Source of the DNA: Paenibacillus_S vulneris
Lineage (GTDB): Bacteria; Bacillota; Bacilli; Paenibacillales; NBRC-103111
Length of the DNA: 64,000 nucleotides
NCBI RefSeq assembly: GCF_039543185.1
Contig: NZ_BAABJG010000026.1
Span: forward strand, 62,001 to 126,000
Direction of reading: 5' to 3'
Under the pieces are notes generated by a model, which did not search any database, was not told the DNA's origin, and saw nothing but the letters and a program-made list of their open reading frames with translations. Of the stretch, positions 16,098-24,522 are shown one piece after another (within the stretch, counting starts at the first letter, position 1; the number at the start of each line of letters is the position of its first letter). A program made the translations under genes and the position numbers.

Positions 16098-16499
16098 CTA
16101 GTTTTTCTTCCTTTTTATTACAAAGGCCTTGTCGGCCCGTTCAAAGCCTATTTTTTCATAAAATCCGACTGCCTTGGGAGCCGAGGTCAGCACATACTGA
16201 ATTTCTTCTTCCCCCAGCTTCTTTTTTAACCTCTCGATAAGCTGTCTGCCGATCCCCATTCCCTGATAGTCGCGGTCTACAGCCAAGTCCGAAATATAGC
16301 AGCAGTACGCATAGTCAGTTACCGCTCTAACTATACCGACTAGCTTGCCATCCCTTACGGTCAATATTTCATCCGCATGAGCTATCATCCGTTGAATCCG
16401 TTCCAAATCATCAATCGGCCTGCGAATACCGGAACTCCTGAATAGCTCCGCGACCTCTACAGCGGAACATTCCTCATTATCTTGGAAGCTTAGCTCCAT
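16098..16499 (-). CDS. GNAT-family N-acetyltransferase
   Basis: 133 residues. Acetyl-CoA-binding motif A reads 'ISDLAVDRDYQGMGIGRQLIERL', with the Q/RxxGxG/A loop, and motif B 'LTSAPKAVGFYEKIGFERAD'. These are typical of small GNAT enzymes that acetylate amines on metabolites or protein N-termini. It lies 6 bp downstream of thyX on the same strand, so it is probably co-transcribed with it. The substrate is unknown. Confidence 0.88.
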   Translation of the reverse strand: MELSFQDNEECSAVEVAELFRSSGIRRPIDDLERIQRMIAHADEILTVRDGKLVGIVRAVTDYAYCCYISDLAVDRDYQGMGIGRQLIERLKKKLGEEEIQYVLTSAPKAVGFYEKIGFERADKAFVIKRKKN

Positions 16500-16505
16500 C
16501 CCTGA

Positions 16506-17231
16506 TCACTCCTGGCCGGTATCAGTATGTTGCTGCATTAGTTCTGCTACGGAATAAGGAAATAACGGCTTACTCAGCTCCAAAATAGCTTTTGCATATT
16601 CCTGTATTTCCTTCTGAGCGTCATGCTCCAGCCTTTGATTCAGAAAATGACACACGGATTGCAAAGAAGCCGTCCAATACCAACGAACATACATACCGTA
16701 CGATGGCAAAAATAACCGTGCCTGCTCTGCACATACTCCGTTATTGAGCGCCTCTTCATATTTTTGAATGCCCAGCTCGATAATATCGATTAATTGCTGT
16801 GTCAGCTTCATGCCGATTTCTTTATCTATCGGTTCGCCGCTTCCTTGCTTGGAATTAGCCGGCTTGCTTCTCCATTCTTCATCCCCGGGAATATAGAAGG
16901 TCGGCTCCTCCGTAATATATCTTCGACTGGATTCATTCCAGCCTTCCAGGCTGTCACCCGTCCCTTCCATATGAGCGGAACCGACAACATACTTCCACCA
17001 TTGTCTAGCCACCATTAACGGGGCGTAGACCTCAAACTGCAGCATTACATGTCTGAAAGGCGACGTGTGGCCCTCTCTTGCCAAAAATTGAAGTAACCGG
17101 ATATCCTTAGGCTCCAGCTCCTTCGATTCTTTGGCATACGACACGCGCGCTGCGTTCACGACCGATAAATCCGATCCCATATGATTAACAAGCCTTACGT
17201 AACCTTTATCCAGCACTTGAATAAACGACAT
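16506..17231 (-). CDS. thyX: flavin-dependent thymidylate synthase ThyX
   Basis: 241 residues. ThyX makes dTMP from dUMP using FAD, NADPH and methylenetetrahydrofolate. 'SVVNAARVSYAKESKEL' near the N-terminus, 'SPFRHVMLQFEVYAPLMVARQWW', the signature region 'GWNESSRRY' and 'LPSYGMYVRWYWTASLQSVCHFL' are diagnostic. The classical RHR start of the ThyX motif reads 'RQWWKY' here, a variant. ATG at 17231 is preferred; the ATG at 17243 touches the AAGGAG site. Repeat copy B lies 180-380 bp upstream. folD, further right in the window, supplies the folate cofactor for this reaction. Confidence 0.88.
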   Translation of the reverse strand: MSFIQVLDKGYVRLVNHMGSDLSVVNAARVSYAKESKELEPKDIRLLQFLAREGHTSPFRHVMLQFEVYAPLMVARQWWKYVVGSAHMEGTGDSLEGWNESSRRYITEEPTFYIPGDEEWRSKPANSKQGSGEPIDKEIGMKLTQQLIDIIELGIQKYEEALNNGVCAEQARLFLPSYGMYVRWYWTASLQSVCHFLNQRLEHDAQKEIQEYAKAILELSKPLFPYSVAELMQQHTDTGQE

Positions 17232-17370
17232 GAAAATATGCATCTCCTTCTAGAAGGGTTGATAAGTCATGAATAATCGATGTCAGAACAGGGAGATTAT
17301 ACCATACTCTTCTTGCTTTGTGTCCATGCTTTCTTTTATCTCCATCTTGTCTTTCCTTTCCTATTTTCCC

Positions 17371-17400
17371 AAAAAACAAAGAGAGGCGGCAATCCGCCTC
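17371..17400 (-). terminator. intrinsic terminator distal to repeat copy B
   Basis: GAGGCGG (17383-17389) pairs with CCGCCTC (17394-17400), then on the minus strand TCTTTGTTTTTT. It should end the hscC operon transcript after it passes repeat copy B. GGAGGCGG is repeated on the other side of the element (about 17625-17634). Confidence 0.75.
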
Positions 17401-17406
17401 CCTGGT

Positions 17407-17610
17407 TGTTGAGGAACTTTATCATACGAAAAATGCAAAAGGTTATAGGTGGGGTGTCCACTGTAGGAGCGATAGCGTTCGCCTTTGTTCTCGGGAAATT
17501 CCCGCTATATGGCGAATATAATCAAAATTTCCCGAGAACAACAGCGACCGGAGGGGGATACCCTACCGGGGTACCGACGCAATTTTTCAAGCCCCACAGT
17601 TTTTTCAACA
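17407..17610. repeat. structured palindromic repeat element, copy B
   Basis: About 204 bp, with degenerate ends (TGTTGAGGAACT and AGTTTTTTCAACA) related to those of copies A and C. Stem two: GGTGGGGTGTCC (17448-17459) with GGATACCCTACC (17556-17567). Stem three: TTCTCGGGAAATT (17488-17500) with AATTTCCCGAGAA (17526-17538), a perfect 13-bp match. A small GCGA/TCGC hairpin lies between at 17469-17482. It aligns closely with the reverse strand of copy A. It lies between the DUF1266 stop codon and that operon's terminator, upstream of thyX. Confidence 0.85.
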
Positions 17611-17645
17611 AACCCAGAAGGTAACCCGCCTCCTTTGTTCCCCCG

Positions 17646-18293
17646 CTACTTTAAAATCGCCTGCCGCAAGGGACTGTAATCAGACACCAGCAGCTTAGTG
17701 ATAATTGCCCGGTTTTCGCTGATATAATCGCTGCTTTGAAGCGTGGAATTAAAAGCGCCGCCAACAGTAAAGCTGATCAGATAGTCTTTCCAATTCGAAT
17801 ACTGACTTTTGACCAATTGGATAATGTCTCCTATATAAGTCCATTTTTCATCCTCGGTTAAATAATCCATCTTATGTCCCGCGCAGCATTTAAAGACAGC
17901 CCACGTATAGTCGTTCGCCGCTATACCTCCAGCGGGCATTCTCCCAAGATAGCTGTTTACGATGGACAGCTTAAAGCTTTGAGCCGTATCCCCTTTTTGC
18001 GATTCCAAATACCGCATTCTGTCCTGTTCCGAAAGGGAAGACAGCAGCAGGGTCATATCATCAAATTCTTTTCTTTGACCCGTTGCTATGGACCATTCTA
18101 TATTCTGCTTAAGCTCGTCCGAGCTTCCGACCCCCCAGTGGGCGAACATGTTGCGCATAAAGCTTCTTTTCGAATAAATCCATTCTGGGTTCTGTACATG
18201 GTAGTCTCCGTCCCGCCCTACAATGCACATGGCTGTCAAAGCCTCTACATAAGGCTGGGAAGCTAATTTGATTTGCTCAGCACCAGGGTTCAT
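17646..18293 (-). CDS. DUF1266 domain protein (YbeU/YbeR-like, hscC operon)
   Basis: 215 residues. The DUF1266 pattern is visible: 'FMRNMFAHWGVGSSDELKQNIEWSIATGQRKEFDD' in outline, 'NDYTWAVFKCCAGHKMDYLTEDEKW', then a helix pair with 'YSNWKDYLISFTVGG'. The start is ATG 18293 (AGAGAGGATC 4-8 nt upstream), 23 bp after the J-protein stop. In E. coli, DUF1266 genes (ybeU, ybeR) sit beside djlB, djlC and hscC, the same grouping as here, so a role as client or cofactor of the HscC chaperone is inferred. No catalytic motif is seen. Confidence 0.75.
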   Translation of the reverse strand: MNPGAEQIKLASQPYVEALTAMCIVGRDGDYHVQNPEWIYSKRSFMRNMFAHWGVGSSDELKQNIEWSIATGQRKEFDDMTLLLSSLSEQDRMRYLESQKGDTAQSFKLSIVNSYLGRMPAGGIAANDYTWAVFKCCAGHKMDYLTEDEKWTYIGDIIQLVKSQYSNWKDYLISFTVGGAFNSTLQSSDYISENRAIITKLLVSDYSPLRQAILK

Positions 18294-18316
18294 TGTTGAT
18301 CCTCTCTTTTTATTCA

Positions 18317-20290
18317 TTAAGTATAGCGGAGGAACCTCCACACTCTTCTCACTTCTCTAAATAATGAAATGTAATACAGAAACAAAATAAAAGTATATAC
18401 GTAGATGCGGAACGGAAGGCTGGTCCGGGCAGGAACGGGCTTCTTTTTTGAATCCAAATATTTTTCATATAACGGATTCTGTACCGCTTTAGGGAATTTC
18501 TTTTTCCACTTATCGTATTCTCCCAGCATTTCTTCCGATTCCAGCGGACGAACGGTTCCACTGATTTCAATCGATTTGTTATCATAGATGTCTTTGGCCT
18601 GCTTATAATTGCTGACGATAAGAATAGGGTCTCCATTCAAATAACCGATGTTCAGGTAGCCTTCCACCTGGGATGACAGCCCCTGTTTTTCTACCTCGGC
18701 TGTTGAAAGATACAATGTTTGGGGCTTCCCGTTAGCGTCTTTCGTCACCACTTCATTAATCCCCATGTAAGCTGCGTTGGACAGCTGCATCTTCACGGCA
18801 TTGACTTTCGGAGGTAGAAGCTCCAGGTCGGCTGCTGAGGTAATCTTCTCTAGCTCCACAGGCTTTACGAGATTGGCTATATAACCCAGGGGAGATTCCC
18901 CCGTATGCTTCACAAAGGAAGAAGAAATGAAAATATGAAGTGCAAGGATCGCAATCAAAGTGAACCACTTTCCTCCAATGAGCAAGTAGGCGCTTCGCTT
19001 CAATCTAAATCCTAGCGGAGTCCTTCCAAGCTCCACCTTAAGCCGCTTCAGCTCCGCTCTCTTCCCGCTTCCTCCCCGCCTTTGCAGCTCCTCTGTTTTT
19101 TGCGCCTGAATTTCCGCTATGGAAAGCATAGCTTCGATATCATTAGGGTCCGCTTGCAGAAGACGTTGATATAATTCCAGCGCCTTGTCAGACTCCCCAA
19201 GCTTTTTGTATGAATTCCCGGCAAGGGAAAGAGCGAGTGTGTGGCTTGGAGCTTGCTCGAGAACCCTGGAGAGATCCTGCAATGCCTCCCTGGCATGTCC
19301 CTCTTCAAGCCTAACCCGCGCCCGGCTCAAATACGCTTCCAGCGAATCCGGTATTACCTTCATTAATTGGTTGCATGCATACAACGCATTTTCCCAATGA
19401 CCTAACCGTATCGAACATTCCATTTGCAGCCGAATGACATCGGGATCAGAGTCGAACCGTTCTTCCGCTTGTTGTAGCAGGCTTGCCGCCAAATGATAGT
19501 TTTGCTCCAGAAAAGCAAGCAGACCTTTTTCCCTATAAGCTAGAAAAGCATCATAATCCAGATCCGAAGCTTGGAGAAGAACCGAATATCCCCTGTGCAA
19601 TGGCTGTTCATGTGCTACAGCGTAGGCATATACTTTGGGGTAATGCTCCTGAAACCAATCCGGATCTTGGGCGGCCTGCTCCTTCCAATGAAACGCCTGT
19701 TCGAGGAGCCTCCATACGGCCTCCGGCAAGAAATAATGCTCTTCCTCCAAAAAGTCAAGCATGCTTTGGGACAGGCTGCTTTGTAAATTCACGTTCCATA
19801 CGACATCCGCATTCAACAGGTCTATCCAAGCATTCGTATCCACCCGCGAGTTAAAATTCCGGTACAATGCCTCTACCTGCGACAGAAACGAATCTACCGG
19901 ACTTTTGGTATCCAGAGGTTCGTTCCGTTCAATATAGGATAATAGCCTACGAACATGAAAAGGCTGATCCGATTCCTCCTCATATTCCTCATCCTCATCG
20001 TCGTCCTCTTCCCATTCGTCCTCCTCAGGCTCTTCGTTCCCTCCATAGGCTTCTGCTTGCTCCGGATCCAAGGCTGCGGAGGCCTCGAGCTTATGTTGTT
20101 CCTGTTCGGAACTGCGCTCCTTGCTTCGCTTTTTAGCCCATTTTACGGCTTGATCATAAGCCTCCCTGAGCCTTTGATAGCCCTCCGGGTCCTCTTCGGG
20201 ATGATGCAGCTTCAGCTTGGCAGCATACGCTCTCTTGATGGCAGCTACATCGTCCGTCGGTTCCATCCCGAGTATGTCCCACAATTGCAT
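18317..20290 (-). CDS. J-domain/TPR membrane protein, partner of HscC
   Basis: 657 residues. An N-terminal J-like domain 'LWDILGMEPTDDVAAIKRAY' leads to 'HHPEEDPEGYQRLREAYDQA'; the invariant HPD of J proteins is HPE here. A very acidic linker follows (about 85-105, runs of E and D). TPR-like helices lie at about 270-420 ('LEAYLSRARVRLEEGHAREAL', 'ALSLAGNSYKKLGESDKALELY'). Two membrane helices lie at about 448-467 and near the C-terminus ('VYTFILFLYYISLF'), so the protein is membrane-bound with a loop outside. Its ATG overlaps the hscC stop (TAATG). It resembles DjlB/DjlC in context and likely directs HscC to the membrane. Confidence 0.8.
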   Translation of the reverse strand: MQLWDILGMEPTDDVAAIKRAYAAKLKLHHPEEDPEGYQRLREAYDQAVKWAKKRSKERSSEQEQHKLEASAALDPEQAEAYGGNEEPEEDEWEEDDDEDEEYEEESDQPFHVRRLLSYIERNEPLDTKSPVDSFLSQVEALYRNFNSRVDTNAWIDLLNADVVWNVNLQSSLSQSMLDFLEEEHYFLPEAVWRLLEQAFHWKEQAAQDPDWFQEHYPKVYAYAVAHEQPLHRGYSVLLQASDLDYDAFLAYREKGLLAFLEQNYHLAASLLQQAEERFDSDPDVIRLQMECSIRLGHWENALYACNQLMKVIPDSLEAYLSRARVRLEEGHAREALQDLSRVLEQAPSHTLALSLAGNSYKKLGESDKALELYQRLLQADPNDIEAMLSIAEIQAQKTEELQRRGGSGKRAELKRLKVELGRTPLGFRLKRSAYLLIGGKWFTLIAILALHIFISSSFVKHTGESPLGYIANLVKPVELEKITSAADLELLPPKVNAVKMQLSNAAYMGINEVVTKDANGKPQTLYLSTAEVEKQGLSSQVEGYLNIGYLNGDPILIVSNYKQAKDIYDNKSIEISGTVRPLESEEMLGEYDKWKKKFPKAVQNPLYEKYLDSKKKPVPARTSLPFRIYVYTFILFLYYISLFREVRRVWRFLRYT

Positions 20291-21990
20291 TAAAAGTCAC
20301 GCCACCTCTCCAAATGCTCTAACTGCTTCTTGAGTGTTGAGGCAGCCTTTTTAACCTCCTGCTCGTTTTGAGAAGCCAGAACCCTTTCGAATTGCTCCAG
20401 CAAAAAGGCAATTTCCGCCCGTTTCTCTCCCAACGCTTCCTCATACAGCCTTTCTCCCATGGCAAGAAGCAGCCTGTTCTCCGTTCGTTCACGGGGGTGA
20501 ATCTTGATATCCTGCAGCTCCTTCAATCTGTTCTCGATTTCCTGCTGCGTCAGCTTGCCCGGGTTTTTCTCTATGATGGTCTTCTGCTTGACCCCGGTGC
20601 TAACCGAAGTCACCTCCACCTCCAAAATCCCGTTAATATCATAGGTGAATCTGACATCGATCGCTTGCCTGCCCGCTTCATCCGGAGGTACTTGAACAGA
20701 CAGCCCGCCAAGCTTAATATTTTGGTCTACCTTACGGCTCTCCCCTTGGAATACAACGACTTGGATCGCTTTTTGCTGATCGTGTATAGTGTAGAACCTT
20801 TCCACCTTGCTCACGGGAATAGGTGTGTTGCGTTCAATGATCGGACTGAAGTGACCGTCGTCAAAGTGGCCGTTCCCCAATCGCTTCGTTATTTCGATGC
20901 CTAATGTATAAGGGCACACGTCTGTCAGAACGACTTCCTTCAGCGCCTCGTTTCTTTCCTTAAGCGCAACCTGAATGGCAGCCCCGAGAGCTACCGCTTC
21001 GTCCGGATTGATCTGGCTGAACGGCAGCCTGCCGAATATTTTGCTGACAACCGATTTGATAACTGGCATTCTCGTTGCTCCGCCAATAAGAATGACCGCA
21101 TCCAACTCATCCGGCGAGAGGGAAGCGTCACGCAGCGCGCGTTCGATGGGATGCCGCAGACGAAATATGAGCTGGCCGGCAATTCTCTCAAAACCGGCAC
21201 GATCCAAAGTCAGCTCGTACTCCTGATCCTGCCAGGTAAAGCTCATTTGTCCCGTTGGATTGCTGCCCAATGCACGCTTGCACAGCTCCGCCTGCTTGAA
21301 TAGCGCGGAACGCGCCTTGAAATCCAGCTCCTGGTAGTCGATACCCTTGGTTTCGTAAAAATAGGAAACGAGGAGCTGAGTAAAATCCTCGCCTCCCAAA
21401 TAGTTATCCCCGGCAATGGACTGCACCTCCATAACCCCTTCGAAAAACTCCAATATCGATACATCGAAGGTGCCTCCGCCTAAATCAAAGACAAGGAACT
21501 TTGTATCCGACCGTTCCTGGTGCAGTCCGTAGGCAATGGCCGCCGCTGTCGGCTCGCTGATAAGCCGCTCTACCTTAAGACCGGCAATCTCCGCCGCTTT
21601 CTTGGTCGCCTTCCGCTGCGTATCATTAAAGTAAGCGGGAACACTGATGACCGCCTCTGTCACCTCTTGGCCGAGGAACGCTTCCGCGTCGGATTTCAAA
21701 GATTTGACGACGAACGAAGACAGCTCCTCAGGGGTAAAGGAGTACCGGCCAAGACGAAATATTTTCTCCGTCCCCATGTACCGCTTAAAGGCGGCTGCTG
21801 TAAGTTCCGGATGTGTGATTAGCCTTTCCTTCGCGATTTGCCCGACCAGAATTTCTCCGTTTTCATCTACACTGACTATGGAAGGGGTCAGATTTTCCCC
21901 GAGCACATTCGGTATAATCTTGGGCCCTTCTTCAGTCCAATAGGCAACCAGACTGTTCGTAGTTCCCAAATCAATACCAATCATTGTCAT
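20290..21990 (-). CDS. hscC: Hsp70-family chaperone HscC
   Basis: 566 residues, shorter than DnaK (about 610) but like HscC (about 556). It has ATP-domain phosphate loops 'GIDLGTTNSLVAYW' and 'VFDLGGGTFDVSILE', connecting motif 'VILIGGATRMP', and linker region 'LTDVCPYTLGIEI'. The substrate domain starts 'FSPIIERNTPIPVSKVERFYT' in outline. The opening 'LIPN-x-x-G-E-x-LTPSIVS' and 'AGDNYLGGEDFT' agree with HscC rather than DnaK. No GrpE gene is near; HscC has a fast nucleotide cycle and does not need it. It heads a three-gene operon with the J protein and DUF1266 protein. Confidence 0.88.
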   Translation of the reverse strand: MTMIGIDLGTTNSLVAYWTEEGPKIIPNVLGENLTPSIVSVDENGEILVGQIAKERLITHPELTAAAFKRYMGTEKIFRLGRYSFTPEELSSFVVKSLKSDAEAFLGQEVTEAVISVPAYFNDTQRKATKKAAEIAGLKVERLISEPTAAAIAYGLHQERSDTKFLVFDLGGGTFDVSILEFFEGVMEVQSIAGDNYLGGEDFTQLLVSYFYETKGIDYQELDFKARSALFKQAELCKRALGSNPTGQMSFTWQDQEYELTLDRAGFERIAGQLIFRLRHPIERALRDASLSPDELDAVILIGGATRMPVIKSVVSKIFGRLPFSQINPDEAVALGAAIQVALKERNEALKEVVLTDVCPYTLGIEITKRLGNGHFDDGHFSPIIERNTPIPVSKVERFYTIHDQQKAIQVVVFQGESRKVDQNIKLGGLSVQVPPDEAGRQAIDVRFTYDINGILEVEVTSVSTGVKQKTIIEKNPGKLTQQEIENRLKELQDIKIHPRERTENRLLLAMGERLYEEALGEKRAEIAFLLEQFERVLASQNEQEVKKAASTLKKQLEHLERWRDF

Positions 21991-22105
21991 GCCTGTTACC
22001 CCGTTTCAAAATTTTGTTGTATTAGGAAAACTCTCTCGTTTCCATAAAGATATTTATCGGAATTTGAAGCTTGTTTTTAAAGTCTGCCTACCTGGGGAGC
22101 CTGTT

Positions 22106-22648
22106 TTAAGGCATTCGGCTATGACAGTACTCATAAACCCCGCAAAGCTCGATTTCCGTCGAAGCAAGCCCCAATAGAGTGGAAATAACCATCCCGTGGC
22201 AGACGACGACGACGTTGGAATAACTCTCGTATCGGGCAAGAACCCCATTAATTCGACTCCATAAGCTTGCCTTGGTCTCCCATAGCCGCGTTTCTCCCTC
22301 CGGCCAGCAACCGTCGTGAAGCATATAATCCTTCCACAGCTCGTGAATTTCATCGGCCGAAGCTGCCTCCCACTGATCCGGAGTCCATTCATAAAGGTCA
22401 AATTCTACCTGCAAAGGTTTGCCTAACGTTCGGTTCATGATGGCAGCTGTCTGAAGCGCTCGCGTATACGGTGAAGATAGGATCAGATCGCACTCCCGTA
22501 AATACGGATGACAGTTCATCACCTTCTCAGCTTGAAGCACTCCCGTCGCGGTCAACGGAACGAAGTCTCTCATCGCTCCTTGCAATTGCTTCTCCTCTTT
22601 CAAGCCCCAATCCGGCTCTCCATGTCTGACGAGATAAAAAACAGCCAT
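22106..22648 (-). CDS. histidine phosphatase family protein (phosphoglycerate-mutase-like)
   Basis: 180 residues. The RHG catalytic motif is 'FYLVRHGEPDWG', the second Arg is in 'LILSSPYTRALQTA', the acid is in 'VEFDLYEW', and the second His is in 'VVVVCHGMVISTLLG'. The family transfers phosphate through a phospho-His. Substrates range from sugar phosphates to proteins, so the role is open. The start is ATG 22648 (AAGGGGGAACGAG upstream); the 26 upstream codons of the open frame have no ribosome site. It is 115 bp upstream of hscC in the same direction. Confidence 0.88.
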   Translation of the reverse strand: MAVFYLVRHGEPDWGLKEEKQLQGAMRDFVPLTATGVLQAEKVMNCHPYLRECDLILSSPYTRALQTAAIMNRTLGKPLQVEFDLYEWTPDQWEAASADEIHELWKDYMLHDGCWPEGETRLWETKASLWSRINGVLARYESYSNVVVVCHGMVISTLLGLASTEIELCGVYEYCHSRMP

Positions 22649-22786
22649 AGCTCGTTCCCCCTTATTAGGCCTATACACTCTATCATAACACATACCAGAA
22701 TTGGTCGTAATATCCAGCAGTGACAATACTGCAAGGTGGGATTGGCCTCAAAGCCGATTCGGCTGCTTTGCGGGAGACCCCGAAAC

Positions 22787-22812
22787 GAAAAAAAAGCTTG
22801 ATTCCTCAAGCC
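22787..22812 (-). terminator. intrinsic terminator of the DUF2306-like gene
   Basis: AGCTTGA (22795-22801) pairs with TCAAGCC (22806-22812) around a 4-nt loop, followed on the minus strand by TTTTTTTTC. It overlaps the last codons of the gene ending at 22806. Confidence 0.8.
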
Positions 22813-23291
22813 TTCTTCCTTCGTTTATATCGTCTCCCCACCATAACAATAAGCGGGGTTCCTATAATGGTGGGCAGGAACCAGATGGCCAGAATAGGCA
22901 GCTGATTCAGCACAGGAATGTGATGTCCGTTAACGACTAGTACAGCGGTTATGATCCCGATATATGAACCGAGCATCCCGCCGATATGTTGTCCTATCCA
23001 TCCGGGACGGCGTCTTTTTTTGGCGATATACCCGTAAAAGGCCAGCCCGTATGAAAAAATGGCGATGTAAAACAAATAGACGCTCTCCGCCCAATGCATG
23101 ACAGCCATGATAACGGAGCTTAGAAGAATAACGACGTAGCAAGCGTGATAAAGCTCACCCACGGCAGTATGCAGCCCTTTTCTTTTTTGGGCGAAAGCAG
23201 ATATCGCGCCCGTTATAAGGCATATTGTGCCTGCAACGATATGGAGCGTCAGGATCAAACCATAGGTATTCACGTCTAATAACTTCCTCAT
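22806..23291 (-). CDS. DUF2306-like multi-spanning membrane protein
   Basis: 161 residues with about five membrane helices. 'LILTLHIVAGTICLITGAISAF', 'GLHTAVGELYHACYVVILL', 'VYLFYIAIFSYGLAFYGYIAKK' and the C-terminal 'AIWFLPTIIGTPLIVMVGRRYKRRKK' agree with DUF2306-type proteins, which have conserved His residues (here in 'LHI', 'LHT', 'YHACY', 'MHW') that could hold haem. Function unknown. A positively charged C-terminus suggests the cytoplasmic side. Monocistronic by its own terminator. Confidence 0.7.
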   Translation of the reverse strand: MRKLLDVNTYGLILTLHIVAGTICLITGAISAFAQKRKGLHTAVGELYHACYVVILLSSVIMAVMHWAESVYLFYIAIFSYGLAFYGYIAKKRRRPGWIGQHIGGMLGSYIGIITAVLVVNGHHIPVLNQLPILAIWFLPTIIGTPLIVMVGRRYKRRKKA

Positions 23292-23404
23292 TTCTTATGT
23301 CGGTTCGCTGGTATTCCCTTGACCTCCCAGTTCTATTCTTGAATTGGCTGCAATTAATTGCTACGATAGTGCTCTACGCAAATTACATACATCAGGTGAA
23401 ATCA

Positions 23405-23575
23405 ATGGATTCGGAAAAATTTTACGAAGAACTGAAGCTTTATCGCGGTGAGGACAGGGCCAAGCTGTTGATGCAGCAGGTAAGGTGCATTCTGAACGAG
23501 AATCAGCACCAAAAATGGTGGCAAAAAATATCGCTGTTCAAGAAGCCGAAGACGGAACCCAAGGGATGGGAATAG
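23405..23575 (+). CDS. small conserved-looking hypothetical protein
   Basis: 56 residues, start ATG 23405 with AGGTG 6 nt upstream. The sequence 'MDSEKFYEELKLYRGEDRA' and 'ENQHQKWWQKISLF' is charged and helical with coding-like codon use, and nothing lies opposite it. The frame is open for 60 further codons upstream, including a hydrophobic stretch (about 23325-23390) that could be a membrane anchor if an upstream start were used. A GAGGGG/CCCCTC hairpin follows the stop. No family recognised. Confidence 0.5.
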   Translation: MDSEKFYEELKLYRGEDRAKLLMQQVRCILNENQHQKWWQKISLFKKPKTEPKGWE

Positions 23576-23608
23576 CAGGAGGGGAACCCCTCCTCTCCTG
23601 TACTTCCA

Positions 23609-23782
23609 TCAATTTTCAATGCTGAATACAACCGATCTATTCAGTTCGTCTTTATTTCTGGCAAATTCGTCTTGATCCATAACAACATATTCGTTCGAAT
23701 CCGGAAACCATATGACGTAATGGGACTTCTCGGTTTCTCTAAATAACTTTTTTGCCATATCGATAGCATATTGTCTTGTCAA
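23609..23782 (-). CDS. small hypothetical protein, 57 aa, TTG start
   Basis: Found by reading the minus strand by eye. TTG at 23782 has AAGGGGAG 9 nt upstream. The product begins 'MTRQYAIDMAKKLFRETEK' and goes on 'HYVIWFPDSNEYVVMDQDEF', ending 'VVFSIEN'. The alternating hydrophobic strand and amphipathic helix look like a real small alpha/beta protein. It fills most of the gap between the 23405-23575 gene and the PIG-L gene and reads in the same direction as the latter. No family or function recognised. Confidence 0.55.
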   Translation of the reverse strand: MTRQYAIDMAKKLFRETEKSHYVIWFPDSNEYVVMDQDEFARNKDELNRSVVFSIEN

Positions 23783-23814
23783 TTGAATCTTCTCCCCTTT
23801 TGGTTCAGCCTCTA

Positions 23815-24522
23815 TCAGATGATCCCATCATAAATCGACTGCTCTAATCTTGCAGGGTACCAAGCACCTCTTTCCCACGCAAGAACAAAGGATTCATACC
23901 GGCGATTCTCCGGAAACGACTCCAGATCGCCGAAATATCTCTGAATCGCATAAATTTGCGATTGATGCGCTCGCAGCGCTTCTGCTTTCATGGACCAATA
24001 TGGTTCCGTATCCAACGTAATAGAAGGATGATGGCCGCTCTCTTGCAGCGTGCTGGAGGCTATGTAATAAAGCTTCTGAACCGATGGGCACCGCCCGCTT
24101 AGAACGGCCGAAGTCGCTATTTTGGAAATCGTCATATGGTCGGGGTGAAAGTTGCCTCCGTCCTCCGGAAAGGTGACGACCACTTGAGGCTGATGCTCTT
24201 GAATAAAATCAACCACACGCCCCACGAATTCGTTCTCCTCTACCTCCTTTAATTTCCCGTCAGGGTATCCCAGGTGCTCGACTTTGCTTATACCAATAAT
24301 GTTAGCCGCAGCAGCCATCTCCTGCTCCCGAAGCGTTCCAAGCTCCTCATTCGTCAAATGGGCTACATCGCCATTCTTTTTTCCGGCATCGCCTCGGGTA
24401 GCCAGCAGAAGTACAGGATTCTCCCCGTTCTCTGCAAGCTGTTTAATTAAACAAGCGCACAAAAAAGACTCATCATCCGGATGCGCAAAAATAAAAGCGG
24501 CCGTTCGCCCCATCATCATCAT
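23815..24522 (-). CDS. PIG-L-family deacetylase (BshB/LmbE-like)
   Basis: 235 residues. The zinc-binding signature 'FAHPDDESF' and the third ligand in 'NFHPDHMTI' define the family, which removes N-acetyl groups from N-acetylglucosamine conjugates. Bacillithiol enzyme BshB and mycothiol enzyme MshB belong here. 'LGYPDGKL' and 'VVVTFPEDGGNFHPDH' are also typical. Four consecutive ATGs follow GGAGGAG, and the third or fourth is the best spaced. No bshA or bshC is near, so bacillithiol synthesis is only a possibility. Confidence 0.88.
   Translation of the reverse strand: MMMMGRTAAFIFAHPDDESFLCACLIKQLAENGENPVLLLATRGDAGKKNGDVAHLTNEELGTLREQEMAAAANIIGISKVEHLGYPDGKLKEVEENEFVGRVVDFIQEHQPQVVVTFPEDGGNFHPDHMTISKIATSAVLSGRCPSVQKLYYIASSTLQESGHHPSITLDTEPYWSMKAEALRAHQSQIYAIQRYFGDLESFPENRRYESFVLAWERGAWYPARLEQSIYDGII

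Noticed and set aside
17280..17679. ORFs of 64-114 codons across repeat copy B
   Set aside because: Same reason as for copy A. Their N-terminal parts lie in the thyX promoter region and have no coding character.
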